From positions 124,001 through 188,000 of IMG/VR virus record IMGVR_UViG_3300023184_000024: a DNA stretch of 64,000 nt, one strand, 5' to 3'. Shown here in pieces: positions 21,261-30,628 of the stretch. A program made the position numbers and the translations under genes. Positions within the stretch are counted from its first letter, which is position 1. Every line of letters starts with the position of its first letter. Source of the DNA: a virus. The notes below the pieces were generated by a model. That model was given only the letters and a program-made list of their open reading frames with translations. It was not told the origin of the DNA and made no database searches.

Positions 21261-22556
21261 ATGACTACTACTACAGAAAACAAAAAAGAATTGGCAAAGA
21301 AGTTTGCCAATTTAATCGGACCGACGGATTTCAAATTGGATCGTGAAGTTCGAGAGTTGTTAGTCACTGCCCGTGTGGGCATGTTGCTCAAGGCATCGTT
21401 TTTTGGCAATTTGGCAACTCGTTTAAAACTAGTGAATGCCGATGAGTGGTGCGCCACTGCCGCGACTGATGGCAGAAACTTTTACTACAATACCCGATTT
21501 ATTAAAATGCTCAAGCCCAAAGAACTCGAGTTCTTGTTTGGACATGAGGTACTGCACTGTGTCTATGACCACTTTGGGCGTAGAGGTGAGCGAGATCATC
21601 AGTTGTGGAACATTGCCAATGACTATTGTGTTAATGGTGATTTGAAAAAACACAAAGTAGGAGACTTTATTACATCTGTACCTTGCTTGTATGATGCCAA
21701 GTACGAAGGTATGAGCTCGGAAGAAGTCTATGATATCCTGTATGAAAATGCAGAAAAGCTTGACCTAAATGGATTGTTAGACAAAATAATCGATGAGCAC
21801 ATGGACGGTGATGAAGAAGGCGATGGCAATAGCGTCGGTAACCGTGACGGGGACAAAGAAGGCAAAGGCCGTCCAAAGTTGACCGAAGAAGAACGTGCCA
21901 AAATCCGTGACGAGATAAAAGAAGCTGTGTTATCTGCGGCACAGACATGCGATGCCGGTAACTTGCCAGCAGGTGTAAAACGGCTAATCCAAAATTTAAC
22001 TGAGCCTGTACTAAATTGGCGTGAGTTGTTGCGTATGCAATTGGAATCAACTATTAAAAGCGATTACAGTTGGATGAGAGCCAGTCGCAAGGGTTGGGAC
22101 ATGGATGCCATTATGCCCGGAATGAAAAAGACCGATGCCATTGATATTGCTGTGGCCATTGACACGTCCGGTTCGATATCTGAGGAACAGGCAAGAGATT
22201 TCTTAAGTGAGATCAAAGGTATCATGGAATCGTTTGACAGTTACAACATACATGTATTCACTTTTGATACCGAAACTTACAATCCTCAAGTTTACACATC
22301 GGACAATTTAGAAAACATCGAGGATTACGATGTCCAAGGTGGCGGTGGCACCGAATTTACAGCAATTTTTAGATATCTTAAAGATGCCGAGATTGAACCT
22401 AAAAAACTAGTGGTGTTCACAGATGGATTTCCGTTTGGATCATGGGGCGATCCCAACTACTGTGACACAGTTTGGATTATACATAGTAACCCAAATCCTG
22501 ATCCACCGTTTGGTGTCTGGGCCGAGTACGGCAACAGTGAGTATGATTGCGATTAA
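21261..22556 (+). CDS. DUF2201 putative metallopeptidase with VWA-like domain
   Basis: A 431-residue protein. HEVLHCVYDH (95-104) is a zinc-peptidase HExxH motif in the N-terminal DUF2201 domain. A charged, Gly/Glu-rich linker (~178-215) follows. The C-terminal VWA-like domain starts with AIDTSGSIS, the metal-ion-dependent adhesion site (D301-x-S-x-S), and continues with FTFDTE and KKLVVFTDGFP. This family is usually encoded with a MoxR-type ATPase, and here one lies at 18456. The pair may remodel or process a protein complex. Cytoplasmic, with no signal peptide. Good ribosome site and its own promoter. Confidence 0.92.
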   Translation: MTTTTENKKELAKKFANLIGPTDFKLDREVRELLVTARVGMLLKASFFGNLATRLKLVNADEWCATAATDGRNFYYNTRFIKMLKPKELEFLFGHEVLHCVYDHFGRRGERDHQLWNIANDYCVNGDLKKHKVGDFITSVPCLYDAKYEGMSSEEVYDILYENAEKLDLNGLLDKIIDEHMDGDEEGDGNSVGNRDGDKEGKGRPKLTEEERAKIRDEIKEAVLSAAQTCDAGNLPAGVKRLIQNLTEPVLNWRELLRMQLESTIKSDYSWMRASRKGWDMDAIMPGMKKTDAIDIAVAIDTSGSISEEQARDFLSEIKGIMESFDSYNIHVFTFDTETYNPQVYTSDNLENIEDYDVQGGGGTEFTAIFRYLKDAEIEPKKLVVFTDGFPFGSWGDPNYCDTVWIIHSNPNPDPPFGVWAEYGNSEYDCD

Positions 22557-22607
22557 CGGCATTGATAAAAAAATATCAAGTCAAGTATTGCGATTAAATA
22601 TCATACT

Positions 22608-22823
22608 ATGAGCACACCCACACAACTAACCATAAACGACTTAGCTGAATTAAGGGCTATGATCGAAGCCGCTGTAGAGCGCGGGGCCTTCAAGGCCAAC
22701 GAAGTCAAAGCTGTGGGCGAAGTTTATGATAGACTCAATTTATTTGTTGAGCATATTATTAAACAAGCCCAAGTGGCGGCTGAGACAGATACCAAACCCA
22801 ATAAGGAAAATCAAAATGATTAA
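22608..22823 (+). CDS. 71-residue phage protein
   Basis: A 71-residue mostly helical protein: LTINDLAELRAMIEAAVERG, then FKANEVKAVGEVYDRL, then a charged tail. The type is common in large phages and has no assigned role. It overlaps the start of the next gene by eight bases. No clear ribosome site precedes its ATG. Confidence 0.85.
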   Translation: MSTPTQLTINDLAELRAMIEAAVERGAFKANEVKAVGEVYDRLNLFVEHIIKQAQVAAETDTKPNKENQND

Positions 22824-23514
22824 ACACGTAGGTAAACACGGTGACCGAAAGGTTGCCATTATATTTAGAGAAGTGCCAAGCGAAGAGCATATGGCTCTGG
22901 TAATTTACCCAGAGACTTTGCCTGTTTCCATGCATGACAGCATAATGCGTACAATTGAAAGCAAGGAAGGCCAATCGGCAGAAAATCTTGGAGATGCATT
23001 ATTTCGTAGTCTATTTCCAGATGGTCGGCCTATGTTACAAACTTTGCATGCCGAAGGTATGCTTAAAAAAGTACAGACTAAACAAGTGGTAGTCACGCCA
23101 AATCCAAGTAGCCACGTTAATCTTGAAGAAATGAATCGTATCATTAAAGAGATGAAAATGGGCGAAGAAGCAATCAAGAAGATGTCTGACATTGACAACA
23201 ATCGAGGCATGAGTAACTACAAACGCAAAGACGACTTTGGTAGAGAAATTGGCGGACCTGCTGGCGGCCGTGGCTCACAAGTTGCCGGCAGTGATGCCGC
23301 TCGTGCGCTAGATGATGCCGCGCTTGCTGACAACTTCCGTGATCAGGCTACAAGAATGGCTGCCGAGGCAAAAAGTCTGTTAGCCGAGAGCGCAAGATTA
23401 ATGAAAGAGGCTGCGTTGATGGGCGGTGCTACTCTAGAAACTAGTACTCCATCTGTTGAGCCAAAGAAACGAGGCCGACCTAGTAAAACTAAGGCGGCGG
23501 ATGCAACTCTCTGA
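22816..23514 (+). CDS. Conserved phage protein with coiled coil and AT-hook-like tail
   Basis: A 232-residue protein; ATG at 22816 follows AAGGAAAA. The N-terminal ~90 residues form a mixed domain (VAIIFREVPSEEHMALVIYP). The middle is helical with a Gly-rich linker (GGPAGGRGSQVAG), then an Ala-rich coiled coil (~175-210). The tail PKKRGRPSKTK is an AT-hook-like DNA-binding motif. It overlaps both neighbours by 8 and 14 bases. Possible roles include a DNA-associated structural protein; I cannot name it. Confidence 0.85.
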   Translation: MIKHVGKHGDRKVAIIFREVPSEEHMALVIYPETLPVSMHDSIMRTIESKEGQSAENLGDALFRSLFPDGRPMLQTLHAEGMLKKVQTKQVVVTPNPSSHVNLEEMNRIIKEMKMGEEAIKKMSDIDNNRGMSNYKRKDDFGREIGGPAGGRGSQVAGSDAARALDDAALADNFRDQATRMAAEAKSLLAESARLMKEAALMGGATLETSTPSVEPKKRGRPSKTKAADATL

Positions 23515-23803
23515 TGATTGGCTGACGCAATGGGAAATCATTGTTAATGACGTAGAAAAAGAACACATTCCATTGGAGTGTGTTAAAAAAATAGTTTTTA
23601 AATTGGTTAATTCAAAACAAAAAACTATTAATCTACGTGTGTTAAAAAAACAAGGTCTTGATGTTGAAGACATACAAAATGTAGTTCAGAGGTACATTGA
23701 TGCCACTCAAGATCTAATCACTAACATGGAATTTGTGTTAGACATCGAAGCCGTGGCTCAACTTTTACAACCCGAAACAGACCATCTTTTAAAAAATCTA
23801 TGA
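23501..23803 (+). CDS. 100-residue helical phage protein
   Basis: ATG at 23501 is preferred; the frame extends 15 residues upstream, but that stretch overlaps the previous gene heavily. The protein is helical: WLTQWEIIVNDVEKEHIPLE, then LRVLKKQGLDVEDIQNVV. No domain recognised. Its stop overlaps the ThyX start (ATGA), indicating coupled translation. Confidence 0.8.
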   Translation: MQLSDDWLTQWEIIVNDVEKEHIPLECVKKIVFKLVNSKQKTINLRVLKKQGLDVEDIQNVVQRYIDATQDLITNMEFVLDIEAVAQLLQPETDHLLKNL

Positions 23804-24468
23804 ATGTTCGACTACTATCCTATTCACAGCCAACAGAGAAATTTGCAGATATGGGCGTTGCAGATGCGCAGGAACTCATTGCGTATTGCGCCCGTGTCAG
23901 CAATCCCTCCAATCAGCTCAACACAGAGACGTCAGACAAACTTATTAGATACTTGGTCAAGCACCAACACTGGAGCCCACTTGAAATGGTCTCAGCCTGT
24001 CTCGAAATTACCACAACCCGAGACATTGCTAGACAGATCCTTAGACACAGAAGCTTTAGTTTCCAAGAGTTCAGTCAACGCTATGCTGACCCAACGAAAG
24101 ATCTCAATTTTGTTACAAGAGAAGCTAGACTCCAAGACCCCAAGAACAGACAGAACAGCGTCGAAGTAGATGATCAACTGTTACAAAATGAATGGTACAG
24201 AGCTCAACAACGAGTCATCTATGCTGCCAAAAGAGAATACGAGTGGGCTATTAAGAATGGCATAGCCAAGGAACAAGCTCGTGCAGTATTACCCGAAGGC
24301 TTGATCGAAAGTCGTTTATATATGAATGGTACCTTGCGTTCGTGGATTCACTTCATCGAATTACGCAGTGCCAATGGTACACAAAAAGAACATCAAGAAG
24401 TTGCAATTGCATGCGCACAAGCTATTGCTAATATTTTCCCAATGACCACTGAGTTTATCGCTGGTTAA
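23800..24468 (+). CDS. thyX: Flavin-dependent thymidylate synthase
   Basis: A 222-residue protein with the ThyX signature RHRSFSFQEFSQRY (~76-89), which binds FAD and dUMP, and the C-terminal RSWIHFIELR helix. ThyX methylates dUMP to dTMP using methylene-tetrahydrofolate and NADPH. Phages often carry it to raise dTTP for replication. Length is usual. It is coupled to the gene before by a four-base overlap; the following methyltransferase starts nine bases after its stop. Cytoplasmic, a homotetramer in known family members. Confidence 0.96.
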   Translation: MNVRLLSYSQPTEKFADMGVADAQELIAYCARVSNPSNQLNTETSDKLIRYLVKHQHWSPLEMVSACLEITTTRDIARQILRHRSFSFQEFSQRYADPTKDLNFVTREARLQDPKNRQNSVEVDDQLLQNEWYRAQQRVIYAAKREYEWAIKNGIAKEQARAVLPEGLIESRLYMNGTLRSWIHFIELRSANGTQKEHQEVAIACAQAIANIFPMTTEFIAG

Positions 24469-24477
24469 TTTCATGGC

Positions 24478-25359
24478 ATGATAGAAACTCTTTGGCAACA
24501 GTTTTATAACAATGTTAAAGATACGTCCTGGCCCGACTGCCCAACAGAACAGGATTTTGATCAGTTGCCCGACCACATTAAACAAGAAATACTTGTACAA
24601 CACAACGGCGGCAAGTATCTAACTCGGTCAAATCAAAAATCCAACACCGACTTATTACACTATAATCCTATTTTAGAAACTGAAAACGATCAAAATCAGG
24701 ATTATCTGTATCAAGTCGATTTTGAACCCGAATGTGCAAAAACATTTGATGCCAATGGTATATGTGTGCACTACGATGCCTACATGGATTACGGTGGCAA
24801 GGATTTTGGGCAAAACTACTCTAGGGTAATACAACACATACACCCGGGCAGAAAATTTAACCATTGCCTTGAATGGTGCGCTGGTTCCGGTGCTGTGGGA
24901 TTTCGATTGTTGGCCGATGATGTTTGCACATATCTCGATTTAGCAGACATATATCAACCCAGTTTATCGGCTTGCAAAAAAACTATTGCCAACTTGGATA
25001 AAAAATATCAAGGTCGAGCAACTACTCATCATATTCAATACTTAGAATCTATACCACAAAATTGCACTTACGACTTAATTGTAGGAATCCCTCCTTGGTT
25101 TAGTCGTCGGGTATTCGGGTCAAGTGGTTACGAAACACGCCGAGGTATTGACACAAATTGGCAAATACACAACAACTTCTTTTCAAACGTTGGTAAGTAT
25201 TTAGATCCCAATGGATCTATATTATTATTGGAGAATCCTTGGGGCTCGGGCCCAGATGATTTTGCAGAAATCATTGACAAAAGTGGACTAAAGATAGTAC
25301 AATGTTTCATGGAACAACAAGAACGTAACTATTATTACCTTGAAGTAAAGCATCAATAA
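24478..25359 (+). CDS. SAM-dependent methyltransferase with GIPPW motif
   Basis: A 293-residue protein. Motif I is EWCAGSGAVGFRLL (~137-150) and the later DLIVGIPPW is of the N/G-x-P-P-Y/W type, used by enzymes that methylate nitrogen on amides or bases, such as PrmC/HemK. LDPNGSILLLENPWG completes the fold. The first ~110 residues are of unknown fold and may recognise a substrate. Its stop is two bases before the next gene. It could methylate a protein, nucleic acid or small molecule. Confidence 0.87.
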   Translation: MIETLWQQFYNNVKDTSWPDCPTEQDFDQLPDHIKQEILVQHNGGKYLTRSNQKSNTDLLHYNPILETENDQNQDYLYQVDFEPECAKTFDANGICVHYDAYMDYGGKDFGQNYSRVIQHIHPGRKFNHCLEWCAGSGAVGFRLLADDVCTYLDLADIYQPSLSACKKTIANLDKKYQGRATTHHIQYLESIPQNCTYDLIVGIPPWFSRRVFGSSGYETRRGIDTNWQIHNNFFSNVGKYLDPNGSILLLENPWGSGPDDFAEIIDKSGLKIVQCFMEQQERNYYYLEVKHQ

Positions 25360-25361
25360 CA

Positions 25362-25685
25362 ATGGCACGAACTCAGGACGATGAGCTAACGCTCTACAAA
25401 AAAGAAGAGGTTAAGGTCATCGGTGATCGGGCTGTGCGTTTTCGTGACGTATGTGTGCACGAATTCAAAATGGGTGATGTTGATGACGTTGAAATTTATG
25501 CGGCTGAACCAATTTGGAAGTGGCAGCAAACAGAAGCAGGCAAATGGGTCATGGAAAATGCTTTTGAGCCGCCTTACTGGATACGTCAATCTGACTATGC
25601 CACGTGGGGACATGTATATCGTATCATGGCCAGACTAAGCGAACAACACGAAACCTTCTGGACATTAAAATGGGGCAACAAATGA
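25362..25685 (+). CDS. Hypothetical phage protein, 107 residues
   Basis: A compact protein with the pattern EVKVIGDRAVRFRDVCVHEF, then EIYAAEPIWKWQQTEAGKWV, and a C-terminal WGHVYRIMARLSEQHETFW. It reads like a small enzyme-associated or structural protein that I do not recognise. Its stop overlaps the start of the epimerase gene (ATGA), so the two are likely translated together. Confidence 0.85.
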   Translation: MARTQDDELTLYKKEEVKVIGDRAVRFRDVCVHEFKMGDVDDVEIYAAEPIWKWQQTEAGKWVMENAFEPPYWIRQSDYATWGHVYRIMARLSEQHETFWTLKWGNK

Positions 25686-26650
25686 AAATATTAGTAACAG
25701 GCGGCCTAGGTCTCATCGGGCACAACGTTGTGCAACGATTAGAAGCTCTAGAGCACGAAGTAATCATCACCGACACTCGTACAACCTACGGCATCATCCC
25801 GCAGACAGAGATTGATTACTTGATGACGGAACGATTAAAGAAGATATCAGGCAACAACATTTATCACATTGATATCACTAATGCTGACAACGTTGATTGG
25901 CTAGTAAACAAGCACAAGCCAGAAGTCATCATCCATATGGCAAGCTTTCCCCGACAGAAAGTTGTCAACGCTAATCCTGCATGGGGAAGTCGTGTTATGA
26001 TGGAAGGCTTGATCAATGTTTGTGAGAGTGCCAAAAAGCACAATGTACAACGTGTAGTGTACATTTCTAGCTCAATGGTGTACGGCGACTTTGAAGATCA
26101 AGTCGAAGAAGACTACAACTGCCGGCCTATTGGGCAGTATGGCATTATGAAATTAACAGGAGAAGACATTGTCAAAGATTATCATCGTCGCGGCGCTTTT
26201 GATTATGCTATTATACGTCCCAGTGCAGTTTATGGACCGCTTGACGTCGAAGACCGAGTTGTTGCCAAATTCATGCTCACAGCCATGCGAGGTGGAACCC
26301 TCAAGGTCAATGGAGCAGGGGAGACGCTAGACTTTACCTATGTGGATGATGCCGCTGATGGTATTGTGGCAGCTGCCACCCTTGACCATGCTGGCAACAA
26401 TACCTACAATATTACTAAAAGTCATTCAGTGAGCTTGTTAGAAGCCGCTGAAATGATTGTGAAGATTGTGGGGCAGGGCGAGATTGAGTGCAGAGACAAA
26501 GATGCAGACTTTCCCAGTCGTGGTGCATTAAACATTGATCGTGCAAAAACTATCTTGGGCTACGATCCCCGAGTAGATGTAGAGGAAGGATTCCAAAATT
26601 ACTTCAACTGGCTTAACAATTCCGTTTACTGGTCTCCGAAAACAGTATAA
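25682..26650 (+). CDS. NAD-dependent NDP-sugar epimerase/dehydratase (extended SDR)
   Basis: A 322-residue protein starting MKILVTGGLGLIGHNVVQRL, the nucleotide-binding GxxGxxG loop. The catalytic dyad YxxxK appears as QYGIMK (~157), with a Ser stretch VYISSSMVYG before it. These enzymes act on nucleotide sugars in the cytoplasm (4-epimerase, dehydratase or reductase). It precedes a DegT-type aminotransferase, a classic pairing for making amino-sugars. It probably feeds the glycosyltransferases in this island. The start overlaps the previous stop. Confidence 0.92.
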   Translation: MKILVTGGLGLIGHNVVQRLEALEHEVIITDTRTTYGIIPQTEIDYLMTERLKKISGNNIYHIDITNADNVDWLVNKHKPEVIIHMASFPRQKVVNANPAWGSRVMMEGLINVCESAKKHNVQRVVYISSSMVYGDFEDQVEEDYNCRPIGQYGIMKLTGEDIVKDYHRRGAFDYAIIRPSAVYGPLDVEDRVVAKFMLTAMRGGTLKVNGAGETLDFTYVDDAADGIVAAATLDHAGNNTYNITKSHSVSLLEAAEMIVKIVGQGEIECRDKDADFPSRGALNIDRAKTILGYDPRVDVEEGFQNYFNWLNNSVYWSPKTV

Positions 26651-27710
26651 CAATCTCCGTACAGAGATTTTAGATGCCACCGACGAGGTGCTTCGCAGTG
26701 GCCAACTCATGAACGGAAATAACACCGCAGAATTTGAAGATTGGCTTGCTAAAAAGAATCATGTGCGTTATGCAGTGACTTGTCATTCGGGCACACATGC
26801 GCTTGAGATTTTAGCCAGTTACTGGGCAACATGCGACCGGCTTGGGCCGCATCCTCCTACGGTGTTGATCCCCTCAATGACGTATGTGGCCACTGCCAAT
26901 GCATTTATACGTACAGGATGGGACGTACACATCATTGACACTGATGCACATGGGCTGATTGATATTAACAAAATACCACATGGTCTGAGTTATCAAGCTG
27001 TTGTGTTAGTTGGACTGTATGGTGCATCTGTCACACATCATGGCAACTATCGTGCATGGAACGAATGGTTGCGTCATGACACTGTTGTTATAGAAGATGC
27101 CGCACAACACTGGCTTTCTGCTGACTGCACAAGAACTGGACGTGGTGGCGGTGCTATTAGTTTTGACCCTATGAAAAATCTTGCCAGTTACGGCAATGGC
27201 GGTGCTGTGGTCACTGACAATATTGACTTGGCAGAATATGCCAGAGTTTGGAGAGACAACGGTAAACCTGCACATCGCAATACCGGAACCAATAGTCGTA
27301 TGAGTGAACTAGATTGCGCCCACATGTTAGTTAAATCTCGGCACATTGATCGTTGGCAGGCCCGTAGACAAAAAATTGCAGACCACTGGCGTGAACGATT
27401 CAAGGACACAGGTATACGTTGTTTAATTGATGATTCTAACGCACACAATCATGCTGTGCATAAGTTTGTAATAGATGTCAACGGGCGCGATACTTTAAAA
27501 GCAAACCTTGCATTGCGCAAAATTGATACACGAGTGCATTATGCAAATCCCTTGCACGAATTGCCGTTGTATAGATCCTATCCTGGTCCAGATATGTTGG
27601 CTGTGAGCTCTAGTTTTGCTCGTCGTGTACTGAGCTTGCCTATCTACCCTGAGCTGACAGACTTAGAAGTTGAATATATCAGCGATCAGGTGTTAGGCTG
27701 CGTCGCATAA
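26619..27710 (+). CDS. DegT/DnrJ/EryC1-type PLP aminotransferase
   Basis: PLP-dependent sugar aminotransferase. ISFDPMKNLASYGNGGAVVT holds the PLP lysine; VIEDAAQHW binds the cofactor ring. The first standard start codon in frame is GTG at 26688 (340 residues). However, codons before it read IPFTGLRKQYNNLRTEILD, a normal DegT N-terminus, back to ATT at 26619. The true start may therefore be the rare ATT, overlapping the epimerase gene by 32 bases. The enzyme makes amino-sugars from keto-sugars, fitting the epimerase before it. The 3' end overlaps a convergent gene by 32 bases. Confidence 0.9.
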   Translation: MPFTGLRKQYNNLRTEILDATDEVLRSGQLMNGNNTAEFEDWLAKKNHVRYAVTCHSGTHALEILASYWATCDRLGPHPPTVLIPSMTYVATANAFIRTGWDVHIIDTDAHGLIDINKIPHGLSYQAVVLVGLYGASVTHHGNYRAWNEWLRHDTVVIEDAAQHWLSADCTRTGRGGGAISFDPMKNLASYGNGGAVVTDNIDLAEYARVWRDNGKPAHRNTGTNSRMSELDCAHMLVKSRHIDRWQARRQKIADHWRERFKDTGIRCLIDDSNAHNHAVHKFVIDVNGRDTLKANLALRKIDTRVHYANPLHELPLYRSYPGPDMLAVSSSFARRVLSLPIYPELTDLEVEYISDQVLGCVA

Positions 27711-29508
27711 ATGCATAGCTTGCAAGCCATTCCCACTCATAGCTCTTTTTAAGGGCTTCAAAATCCCCGCCCACTTCATTGTAGTATTCCACAGCGTCTT
27801 GTGCACCTTTGTGACTCCAGTGTCCATTTGCAATGGTACCCGAATCTTCTCTCAACCAAGCCTTTAATCTATATTCGTTCTCTATGTCTGGCAGACTATG
27901 TTGTAGTTTTAACACTTCACGGAATGCTGTGCGCCATGCCATCCAAGGTGATTCAGCATAGTTAGCTGTGCCTGATATGATGGGCACAACTTCATGTGGC
28001 TGTTCTAGTGTAAAGTCTAATCCATCCCCCACGGTTTCTAACACTAATTTCTTGTTGTAAGCAATCATGGCTTGATGACCATATACCAAGCCATTTACAG
28101 GATTGCCAGCATGGAAAATATAGTGCTTGGCTTGTTGCATACGATCAGGTTGCCAGTTCCAATCAAATCTGTGATCTACTTCTAGCTTGGCAAACACAGC
28201 AAAGAACCAAGGCGTTGTGCTTAATCTGGCAGCGGTTTGATATGCTGCCACACGACCGTTTACACCTGCACTGTGATGAATGTGATTGCAGTCCAACCCC
28301 TCCATTTGTACTGCCCACACCAAGTGTTGGTAATTAAACTCAGCATAAGGTTCGCCATTGCTGATAAACACAATGTCCAACGGCTGGTCCTTTAGTGCCC
28401 TGTGTGTTTTGTCAATGTAAGGATAATCATACAACTGTGTCTTAATGTACGGAACTGCTGTCTTGGGGACAACTGTGCTTGTGGCACCCATACTTAAGGG
28501 AACAATTGTTTTAGTTTTTTCTCTCCATAGCGGAACAATCACCGTGTTGTGTTGTACATAATCTGTGTTTGTAAATATTGCCAATGGTCCTTTAAACTCT
28601 AAACTACGCACGGCATCGGCCTGACTGTCATAGTTATGGTGTATAACCGGCATAGGTCTACGTGGAACCGGAGTACCAATGAAATTACAGTCATACCATT
28701 CTAACAATTCAAATTGATTGGCACGTTGAACAAACGTAGGTACATGCATGAAAAAAGTGTCGCCAAATTTTTCGGTGTTGCTGGCAAAAACATGCAACAT
28801 TGTCGCTTGCCATTGTTCAGGATGCCAACTGAAATCAAAATTTGAGTAATCACACACGCTTGAACATATCCAAATAAACTCATGTTGTTCTACGTCAGCA
28901 TTTTTTGCAATGCGTTTTAATGTGTCAAAATAATTGTCAAAATATCTAACACACTTTGTGGTATTGGCAATTTGCCCAACATTCCCATCCATGTGATCAA
29001 TTTCGTAAATTGCTGTGGCAACACGATTAGATTTTGCTTGTATCTGATCAACAAACTTAATATCAGTTGCACCCGGAATACAGTACTGTGGGCCGCCTGT
29101 GCGTTGATGTTGTGTGCCAAATTGATAAATGTAAGGAGGATCAGTTGGGTCTGGATGCCAGCTGAAATCAAAGTTTGTAACATCCACTCCCAAAGGTACT
29201 TTCCAATATTTGTCCGTGTCGACTCTTTTTAAAATTTGATCGTTATGATAATTAGTATCAGTGTAGCCCAATTTTGGTATTAAGTACGTACCTGAATCTT
29301 TTTGCCACTGGCTTGCCCAGGCATGCCGTTGACTTGACTGCCAGGGGGCTGGCTCCCAAAGCCAATTCCACCCAGTGTAGTCTACTAAGTAGTTTAAAAT
29401 CCAGAAATATCTTGTGCGTGATAATTGTTGAGCTTGTTCAATGCTTGTCACTGCCCGTTCGTGAGGGAACAAGTTTGGGGGGTTTCCGATATAAAAAACA
29501 TCAAACAT
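27679..29508 (-). CDS. 609-residue protein with SWHP repeats and glycosyltransferase-like C-terminus
   Basis: A motif recurs: NFDFSWHPDPTDP (~112), NFDFSWHPEQWQ (~230) and RFDWNWQPDRMQQ (~460), each heading a strand/helix unit. The C-terminal third matches the 308-residue protein at 44687: PVNGLVYGHQ against HVNGLMYGNG, SPWMAWRTAFREV against SPFQAWRAGFREG, and ANGHWSHKGAQD against ENGAWSIAGARQ. I read it as a multi-domain glycosyltransferase-like protein. Its ATG shares bases with that of the divergent gene at 29507. No signal peptide. The exact sugar chemistry is unknown. Confidence 0.8.
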   Translation of the reverse strand: MFDVFYIGNPPNLFPHERAVTSIEQAQQLSRTRYFWILNYLVDYTGWNWLWEPAPWQSSQRHAWASQWQKDSGTYLIPKLGYTDTNYHNDQILKRVDTDKYWKVPLGVDVTNFDFSWHPDPTDPPYIYQFGTQHQRTGGPQYCIPGATDIKFVDQIQAKSNRVATAIYEIDHMDGNVGQIANTTKCVRYFDNYFDTLKRIAKNADVEQHEFIWICSSVCDYSNFDFSWHPEQWQATMLHVFASNTEKFGDTFFMHVPTFVQRANQFELLEWYDCNFIGTPVPRRPMPVIHHNYDSQADAVRSLEFKGPLAIFTNTDYVQHNTVIVPLWREKTKTIVPLSMGATSTVVPKTAVPYIKTQLYDYPYIDKTHRALKDQPLDIVFISNGEPYAEFNYQHLVWAVQMEGLDCNHIHHSAGVNGRVAAYQTAARLSTTPWFFAVFAKLEVDHRFDWNWQPDRMQQAKHYIFHAGNPVNGLVYGHQAMIAYNKKLVLETVGDGLDFTLEQPHEVVPIISGTANYAESPWMAWRTAFREVLKLQHSLPDIENEYRLKAWLREDSGTIANGHWSHKGAQDAVEYYNEVGGDFEALKKSYEWEWLASYAFMRRSLTPDR

Positions 29509-30628
29509 GATCAGAATCGACGAAATTTACAATAATACATTTTGGCCTTTTATCAAAAAAAATCTACCATTAACTCGTATGTGGTTTCACGACCCACCCG
29601 GGTCAACCGCAGTCGACACGCTGATGGTCAATGGCAACGGCAATTCTCGCACAGAGTTTAATTATATATTGTTTCACGACCAAGAGCCAATATATCCGGA
29701 CATACACAGAGAATTATTTGTTCAAATTGAGATGCTAAACTCTGATCTTTGTGACATGAACTTTGGGGCAATCAGAAAAGGCATTGTCACCAGTGAATAC
29801 AACAGCGATGCGCTAAAGCATATATGCAACCTCAATCAGTGGAACAGCTATTATTATTTTTTCCACGGTTGGGCAGCCTTAGATTGGTATCGTGGATATG
29901 ACAAAACTTACTTGATGTCTGCACCCGAAGATCGTGTGTGCAACAAGGCATTCATTAATCCCAACAGAATCATAGGTGGTAAACGAGATCATCGAGTTTT
30001 GTTAATGTATCATATTTTAAAAAGCCAAAGTTTAGATGCGTGGATTAGCTGTCCAAAAGTTTGTCCGGTTGAAGATATGTCTATAAATGACATTGCCATG
30101 AAATTTATTCCAAGGTACAATGACATTGTTGATGTGCTATCCAGCGCAACCTTGCCCATGCACATGCCCGATGAATATGATCATCCCATGCACAGTTGTT
30201 GGTTAAGCTTGTTTGACCAATGCAACGAAACCCTGGCATACGTGGTCACCGAAACTGCGTTTTTTGGGCGTAAGAATCATTTAACTGAAAAAACATTTAA
30301 ACCTATTTGTTTACGCATGCCTTTTGTACTGGCATCAACTGCTGGCAGTCTTGAATACTTAAAAATGTATGGATTTAAAACATTCGATAGTATCTGGGAT
30401 GAAAGCTATGATTCAGAAACAGATGATCTTTTGAGATTGGAAAAAATAGCCGCGTTGTTGAAATCGTTGAATGACTTGTCTGTGGACCAACGAACTAGTA
30501 TGCTCAAAGCTTGTATACCGATATTAGAACATAATTATCAACATTTCTATGGCGGTGGATTTGAAAAAATCCTCTGGGCCGAGTTACAAGGTATGTTAAA
30601 TCAAATGCAAATTGATTATAGTCTATGA
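29507..30628 (+). CDS. Glycosyltransferase-like protein, TEK-motif family (copy 1)
   Basis: A 373-residue protein. The C-terminal third carries VTETAFFGRKNHLTEKTFKP then PFVLASTAGSLEYLKMYGFK, a pattern resembling the donor-binding region of GT10-type fucosyltransferases (FENS...TEK). Two more copies of the motif occur in proteins at 30625 and 40545. The N-terminal half (EFNYILFHDQEPIYPDIHRE) fits an acceptor domain. The start codon overlaps the divergent gene's start (CATG), with a G-rich ribosome site inside that gene. Family assignment is by motif only. Confidence 0.78.
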   Translation: MIRIDEIYNNTFWPFIKKNLPLTRMWFHDPPGSTAVDTLMVNGNGNSRTEFNYILFHDQEPIYPDIHRELFVQIEMLNSDLCDMNFGAIRKGIVTSEYNSDALKHICNLNQWNSYYYFFHGWAALDWYRGYDKTYLMSAPEDRVCNKAFINPNRIIGGKRDHRVLLMYHILKSQSLDAWISCPKVCPVEDMSINDIAMKFIPRYNDIVDVLSSATLPMHMPDEYDHPMHSCWLSLFDQCNETLAYVVTETAFFGRKNHLTEKTFKPICLRMPFVLASTAGSLEYLKMYGFKTFDSIWDESYDSETDDLLRLEKIAALLKSLNDLSVDQRTSMLKACIPILEHNYQHFYGGGFEKILWAELQGMLNQMQIDYSL

